NCBI RefSeq assembly: GCF_014202575.1
Contig: NZ_JACHHB010000001.1
Location: forward strand, 248,001 to 312,000
DNA: 64,000 bases
Direction: 5' to 3'
Source: Texcoconibacillus texcoconensis
GTDB lineage: Bacteria > Bacillota > Bacilli > Bacillales > Salisediminibacteriaceae
Part shown: one piece after another, positions 60,595 through 64,000 of the stretch
How the letters are laid out: the number at the start of each line of letters is the position of its first letter
Numbering within the stretch: position 1 is the stretch's first letter
The notes under the pieces: model-generated
Seen by the model: the letters and a program-made list of their open reading frames with translations, nothing else
The model's database searches: none
Told to the model about the DNA's origin: nothing
Program-made: the position numbers and the translations under genes

Positions 60595-61445
60595 CGAACG
60601 TCACCCCCTTGTTCTCCTGTTCCTTTTATTCCTATGTAACTAATCATTCTCCCCGTATTCGCACCGTCCCGTCTGTATGAATAAAAAAGGGATGGGTCTT
60701 GATACGTACAATGGTTTGATAAAAAAATGTGCTCAGGTAATATGCCATACGCTAATAATAGGTCTTGATTTAATGATTTTAAAGCCAACTGATAGCGCTG
60801 ACCACTCGTTTCTGTAACTACATCTTTAGAAAGGTTCATACCTAACTCTTTTACATGACGAATCACTTTATTATCAACTTCATAACATGGGCCCGAAATA
60901 GATGGACCGATGGCCACGAAAATATCATTTGTCGAAATGCCTTCGGATTTGATGATCTCATCGATGAGTCGAACACCAATACGACCAACTGTACCTCGCC
61001 AACCTGCATGAGCTAAGCCTACGATTCCACGAGAAGGGACAAAAACGTAAATCGGCACACAATCTGCGTAAAAACTTACAAGTAACACATCAGCTTGGTC
61101 CGTATACAATGCATCCGTTGATTTTATTTCTGTTGATTTTTCCTTTGCCCCTAAGCCACATGCCGTTTTTGTCACTTTCCGAACTGATACCTCATGAACT
61201 TGCTCAGGGACGATCCATTGAGATAAGGAGAACCCGATTTCTTGACCAAAAAGACGACGATTTTCTAGCACGTTGTCATCTTCGTCCCCGATACCAAATG
61301 CCATATTTCTTTCTGCAAATGACTCACGACTTGCACCTCGCAAACGAGTAGTAAAACCTGCTGTCAATCGTAAGTCCATTTCTTCAAAGGGCGCAAGGTG
61401 CAAATAACCTCGATTTGAGTCGAGTTCAAACGGATCCTTACTCAT
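60591..61445 (-). CDS. pgeF: Purine nucleoside phosphorylase / peptidoglycan editing factor PgeF (YlmD)
   Basis: YfiH/LACC1-family enzyme. Members act as purine nucleoside phosphorylases, and in E. coli as a peptidoglycan editing factor. It has 284 aa. The metal-binding and catalytic blocks are SFYADCVPIYVF, GLAHAGWRGTVGRI (His and Arg) and AIGPSISGPCYEV. The C-terminal FYSYRRDGANTGRM is conserved. It is coupled to ylmE by a 4-bp overlap. Confidence 0.92.
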   Translation of the reverse strand: MSKDPFELDSNRGYLHLAPFEEMDLRLTAGFTTRLRGASRESFAERNMAFGIGDEDDNVLENRRLFGQEIGFSLSQWIVPEQVHEVSVRKVTKTACGLGAKEKSTEIKSTDALYTDQADVLLVSFYADCVPIYVFVPSRGIVGLAHAGWRGTVGRIGVRLIDEIIKSEGISTNDIFVAIGPSISGPCYEVDNKVIRHVKELGMNLSKDVVTETSGQRYQLALKSLNQDLLLAYGILPEHIFLSNHCTYQDPSLFYSYRRDGANTGRMISYIGIKGTGEQGGDVR

Positions 61446-61534
61446 CTGTATTCATCACCCTCACCTATATTTGATTTTTATTTTACCATACTTTGAACCT
61501 TCCGTATAATAGGAGCTGTGAACTGGATCCTTCA

Positions 61535-61822
61535 TTATGCATCATCGCTTCCTTCTGTTTCATCGCTCGCTTGTGAAGAGGATTGACCAGATTCTGTCCG
61601 TACAAGTATGACGTCTGAACCAATTTTAATGACATTTTTCCATGGTATAACGACTTCTTGACCACCACGCTGAAACAAACTCATCATCTTTGAATCTCCT
61701 ATGACTAAAGCTTCAACTTTCCCCGTTTCTAAGTTAATATCTAAGTCTGATATATGACCAATCATCTTTCCATCTGACAAATTAACGATATCTTTCGATT
61801 GGATATCTGAAATTTTAATCAT
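61535..61822 (-). CDS. ylmC: YlmC/YmxH family sporulation protein
   Basis: PRC-barrel protein of 95 aa. IKISDIQSKDIVNLSDGKMIGHISDLDINL and GQEVVIPWKNVIKIGSDVILV (read in shorter blocks) form the barrel. The Ser/Asp/Glu-rich tail is disordered. The family is restricted to spore formers and is usually encoded next to sigG; no function is proven. The ATG at 61822 has GGAGG upstream. B. subtilis has ylmA between sigG and this gene; here it is absent. Confidence 0.9.
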   Translation of the reverse strand: MIKISDIQSKDIVNLSDGKMIGHISDLDINLETGKVEALVIGDSKMMSLFQRGGQEVVIPWKNVIKIGSDVILVRTESGQSSSQASDETEGSDDA

Positions 61823-62029
61823 TACTCACGCCTCCATTCTTTATTTTGACTCTTAACGTATGGATTGTTGTTTTTTAAACGTCGTTAAAACACTTCGATT
61901 ACCACTGACAAACTGTGATCCTCAGGACAACAGGATGACTACGTATAGTTAAACAACCTTTTCGTATACAGCCTTTATTTCTATCTCATCATATGCAAAC
62001 ATTTCAACGAATATGGTTTTCTGCATAAC

Positions 62030-62056
62030 AAAAAGAGCTGACCTTGTGTCAGCCCT
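62030..62056 (-). terminator. Terminator after sigG
   Basis: GGGCTGAC, an ACAAG loop and GTCAGCTC form the stem, followed by TTTTTG on the minus strand. The stem begins at the sigG stop codon. Confidence 0.88.
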
Positions 62057-62841
62057 TATCCTTGTGCGTGTTTATTCATTTGTTCAATTGCGGCTTTTTC
62101 CAACCTAGAAACTTGCGCTTGTGAAATGCCAATTTCTTCGGCAACTTCCATTTGTGTTTTCCCTTGGAAAAAACGCATGTCCAATATGTTCTTTTCTCGT
62201 TCATTCAATCGAACCATCGCTTCTTTTAAAGCGATCTCCTCGACCCATTGAAAATCTTTTTGCTTGTCATCACTAATTTGATCCATCACATAAATTGGGT
62301 CGCCACCATCATTATAGATTGGTTCAAAAAGGGATACTGGGTCTTGGATCGCATCGAGAGCGAAAACGATATCTTCTTTTGGAACATCGAGACGTTCGGA
62401 AATCTCTTGAACAGTCGGCTCCCGATCTCTGCTTTTTTCATTCATAAGCGTATCGCGCACTTGCAGCGCTTTATAGGCTACATCTCGCAAAGATCTCGAT
62501 ACACGAATTGGATTGTTGTCGCGAAGATAACGACGAATTTCTCCGATAATCATCGGAACTGCATAAGTTGAAAATTTAACATTTTGACTTAAGTCGAAGT
62601 TGTCGATCGACTTCATTAAACCAATACAACCGACTTGAAACAAATCGTCAACGTATTCCCCTCGATTATTAAAACGTTGAATGACACTTAAAACAAGCCG
62701 CAAATTACCATTGACTAGTTCTTCGCGCGCACTTTCATCTCCATCTTGCAAGCGTTCGAACAAGGCACGCATTTCTTTGTTTTTTAACACCGGTAACTTT
62801 GACGTATCTACACCACATATTTCTACTTTATTACGAGTCAA
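62056..62841 (-). CDS. sigG: Forespore-specific RNA polymerase sigma factor SigG
   Basis: Sigma-G directs late forespore transcription. It has 261 aa. MTRNKVEICGVDTSKLPVL is the SigG-specific N-terminus. Region 2 includes YVDDLFQVGCIGLMKSIDNF and KFSTYAVPMIIGEIRRYLRD, and region 4 GKTQMEVAEEIGISQAQVSR. The start is TTG at 62841 with GGAGG 7 nt upstream. It is separated from sigE by 131 bp that hold a forespore-type promoter, so it has its own late control in addition to any read-through. Confidence 0.97.
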   Translation of the reverse strand: MTRNKVEICGVDTSKLPVLKNKEMRALFERLQDGDESAREELVNGNLRLVLSVIQRFNNRGEYVDDLFQVGCIGLMKSIDNFDLSQNVKFSTYAVPMIIGEIRRYLRDNNPIRVSRSLRDVAYKALQVRDTLMNEKSRDREPTVQEISERLDVPKEDIVFALDAIQDPVSLFEPIYNDGGDPIYVMDQISDDKQKDFQWVEEIALKEAMVRLNEREKNILDMRFFQGKTQMEVAEEIGISQAQVSRLEKAAIEQMNKHAQG

Positions 62842-62875
62842 ACTTTTCCCTCCTCACAGGAGCTGATGTACAAAA

Positions 62876-62904
62876 CAGTATCTCCTTGAGGAGGAAAATT
62901 ATGC
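62876..62904 (-). promoter_or_regulatory. Likely SigF/SigG-type promoter of sigG
   Basis: GCATA (-35) and GGAGATACTG (-10), separated by 14 bp, fit the forespore pattern GYATA and GGnnAnAnTR recalled from the B. subtilis SigF regulon. It is about 35 bp ahead of the TTG start, as expected for sigG. Confidence 0.65.
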
Positions 62905-62972
62905 AGGGATATCATGTCTGAAAGTTTTAACATTGAGGCATCAATTGCCATTATGTAGAATTGATGCCTATT

Positions 62973-63692
62973 CTAAACCATTTTATTAAATTCTTTTTGG
63001 AGACGTTTAATAATTCTTTTTTCTAATCGAGAAATGTATGATTGAGAAATACCTAATAAATCTGCAACATCTTTTTGCGTTTTCTCTTCTTCTCCAGCCA
63101 AACCGAAACGAAGTTCCATGATTTGTTTCTCCCTAGGCTTTAACGTTTCTAAAGACTTAACAAGTAACTTTCGATCAACCCTTTCTTCAATTCCTTTTGT
63201 AATAATGTCATCATCTGTCCCCATAACATCTGATAGAAGCAATTCATTACCATCCCAATCAATGTTTAAAGGCTCATCAAATGATACATCAGAACGGGTT
63301 TTGTTATTTCTGCGCAAATACATAAGAATTTCATTTTCAATACAACGAGATGCATAGGTTGCTAGTTTAATCTTTTTCTCTGGATTAAACGTATTTACTG
63401 CTTTAATAAGACCGATCGTTCCTATACTGATTAAGTCTTCAATATTAATACCCGTGTTCTCAAACTTTCTTGCAATATACACAACAAGCCGTAAATTTCT
63501 TTCAATCAGCATAGATCGAACTGATTCATCTCCAGTTGGTAACTTTTCCAGAAGATGAGCTTCTTCTTCTTTTGTTAGCGGAGGTGGCAACGCTTCACTT
63601 CCCCCAATATAAAACACTTCATCCGCTTTTAACCCAAGTTTGCGTAGCCATTTGTACAAAAACAACGTTAGACGTAAACGTAACGTTTTCAC
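62973..63692 (-). CDS. sigE: Mother-cell-specific RNA polymerase sigma factor pro-SigE
   Basis: Sigma-E drives early mother-cell transcription. It has 239 aa including an N-terminal pro-sequence of about 27 residues ([20 protein letters not shown] and onwards) that is removed by SpoIIGA. The mature part begins near [12 protein letters not shown]. Region 2 has [20 protein letters not shown], and region 4 [19 protein letters not shown]. The start is GTG at 63692, overlapping the spoIIGA stop by 4 bp, with AGGAGG 7 nt upstream. The pair forms the spoIIG operon. Confidence 0.98.
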   Translation of the reverse strand: MKTLRLRLTLFLYKWLRKLGLKADEVFYIGGSEALPPPLTKEEEAHLLEKLPTGDESVRSMLIERNLRLVVYIARKFENTGINIEDLISIGTIGLIKAVNTFNPEKKIKLATYASRCIENEILMYLRRNNKTRSDVSFDEPLNIDWDGNELLLSDVMGTDDDIITKGIEERVDRKLLVKSLETLKPREKQIMELRFGLAGEEEKTQKDVADLLGISQSYISRLEKRIIKRLQKEFNKMV

Positions 63693-64000
63693 GTAAACCC
63701 CTCCTGTTTCCTTTCAGTATCGATGGTTGAAATGCGAGCATTTTGCATCATCTTTGGATGCAACAAACATTGATACTCACCTGTCGCAGATAAATCAGTA
63801 AAAACAAAACCAATGAGCACATTTGACGTCTCCCTTATTTCACCGTCATTTTTAATTACGACGAGATCTGGCTTAAAGGCTGCCATCATCGAGTGTGTAT
63901 CACCGATCGTTCGAAAAGGTACAAGGCGCATTCTTCGTAGCCAAAATGGCGGTACTTCACCGTGAGAAACTTCCTCCATTTCTTGAACAGAACGGGCAAA
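63689..64000 (-). CDS. spoIIGA: SpoIIGA sigma-E processing protease (C-terminal part, 5' end outside window)
   Basis: SpoIIGA is the membrane-bound aspartic protease that converts pro-SigE to SigE after engulfment signalling. About 103 C-terminal residues are visible, including [20 protein letters not shown] and the C-terminal [12 protein letters not shown]. The membrane helices and the catalytic Asp region lie beyond base 64000. Assignment rests on the VPFRTIG/KPD block and on coupling to sigE. Confidence 0.92.
   Translation of the reverse strand, partial: FARSVQEMEEVSHGEVPPFWLRRMRLVPFRTIGDTHSMMAAFKPDLVVIKNDGEIRETSNVLIGFVFTDLSATGEYQCLLHPKMMQNARISTIDTERKQEGFT

Noticed and set aside
62936-62973. 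Inverted repeat GGCATCAATT...AATTGATGCC between sigE and sigG as a terminator
   Set aside because: It forms a good stem but no T tract follows on the minus strand, so termination cannot be supported; it is left unannotated.

Overview
The window is a core chromosomal segment of a Bacillaceae bacterium (Firmicutes, class Bacilli). The case rests on gene content and order. From the right edge leftwards the genes run spoIIGA-sigE-sigG-ylmC-pgeF-ylmE-sepF-ylmG-ylmH-divIVA-ileS-(ylyA-like)-lspA-rluD-pyrR-pyrP-pyrBC-carAB-pyrKDFE-[methyltransferase]-rqcH-yloB-yicC-remA-gmk-rpoZ-coaBC-priA-fmt-rsmB-rlmN-prpC-prkC-rsgA-rpe-thiT-thiN-spoVM-rpmB-yloU-fakA-degV-sdaAB-sdaAA-recG-fapR-plsX-fabD-fabG-acpP-rnc-smc-ftsY-ylxM-ffh. 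This is essentially the Bacillus subtilis order, written here in reverse. SpoIIGA, SigE, SigG, SpoVM and YlmC mark an endospore former. Strongly acidic tails and ectodomains (PrkC, the YlyA-like protein, YlmC) would fit a salt- or alkali-adapted species, but that is inference. Nearly all genes are on the minus strand; only the yfkK-like gene, rpmB and rqcH are on plus.

Layout. 1-5.9 kb: the SRP/chromosome block (ffh, ylxM, ftsY, smc). 6.0-7.06 kb: a plus-strand yfkK-like gene followed by about 550 bp of two kinds of hairpin-forming repeats, an island absent from the canonical order. 7-11.6 kb: rnc and the FapR-controlled lipid operon (fapR-plsX-fabD-fabG, with acpP). 11.6-18.6 kb: recG, serine dehydratase, a DegV protein and FakA, YloU, then divergent rpmB. 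19.2-28.5 kb: spoVM (26 codons), a thiN-thiT pair behind a TPP riboswitch, rpe, rsgA, the PrkC/PrpC pair, rlmN, rsmB and fmt. 28.5-28.9 kb: a repeat-filled gap where B. subtilis has def. 28.9-37.6 kb: priA, coaBC, rpoZ, gmk, remA, yicC and a Ca2+-type P-ATPase. 37.8-39.5 kb: rqcH. 39.6-52.2 kb: the complete pyrimidine operon with one promoter and three PyrR-controlled attenuators, plus an unassigned methyltransferase at its distal end. 52.2-64 kb: rluD, lspA, a zinc-finger-less DksA-like protein, T-box-controlled ileS, the division cluster and the sporulation sigma genes.

How it works together. Most genes are housekeeping and tightly packed, with many 4-bp ATGA/GTGA overlaps. Four classical regulatory devices are readable directly: a FapR operator on the fapR promoter, a TPP riboswitch with terminator before thiT, three PyrR-binding attenuators in the pyr operon, and an Ile-specific (ATC) T-box before ileS.

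No phage, insertion sequence, CRISPR array, tRNA or rRNA was seen, and I found no convincing new multi-gene system. The least explained material is the repeat DNA. Two nested inverted-repeat elements with the same four-module plan sit at two breaks in conserved gene order. A tandem array of a larger hairpin element has copies that differ in sequence but keep complementary stems.
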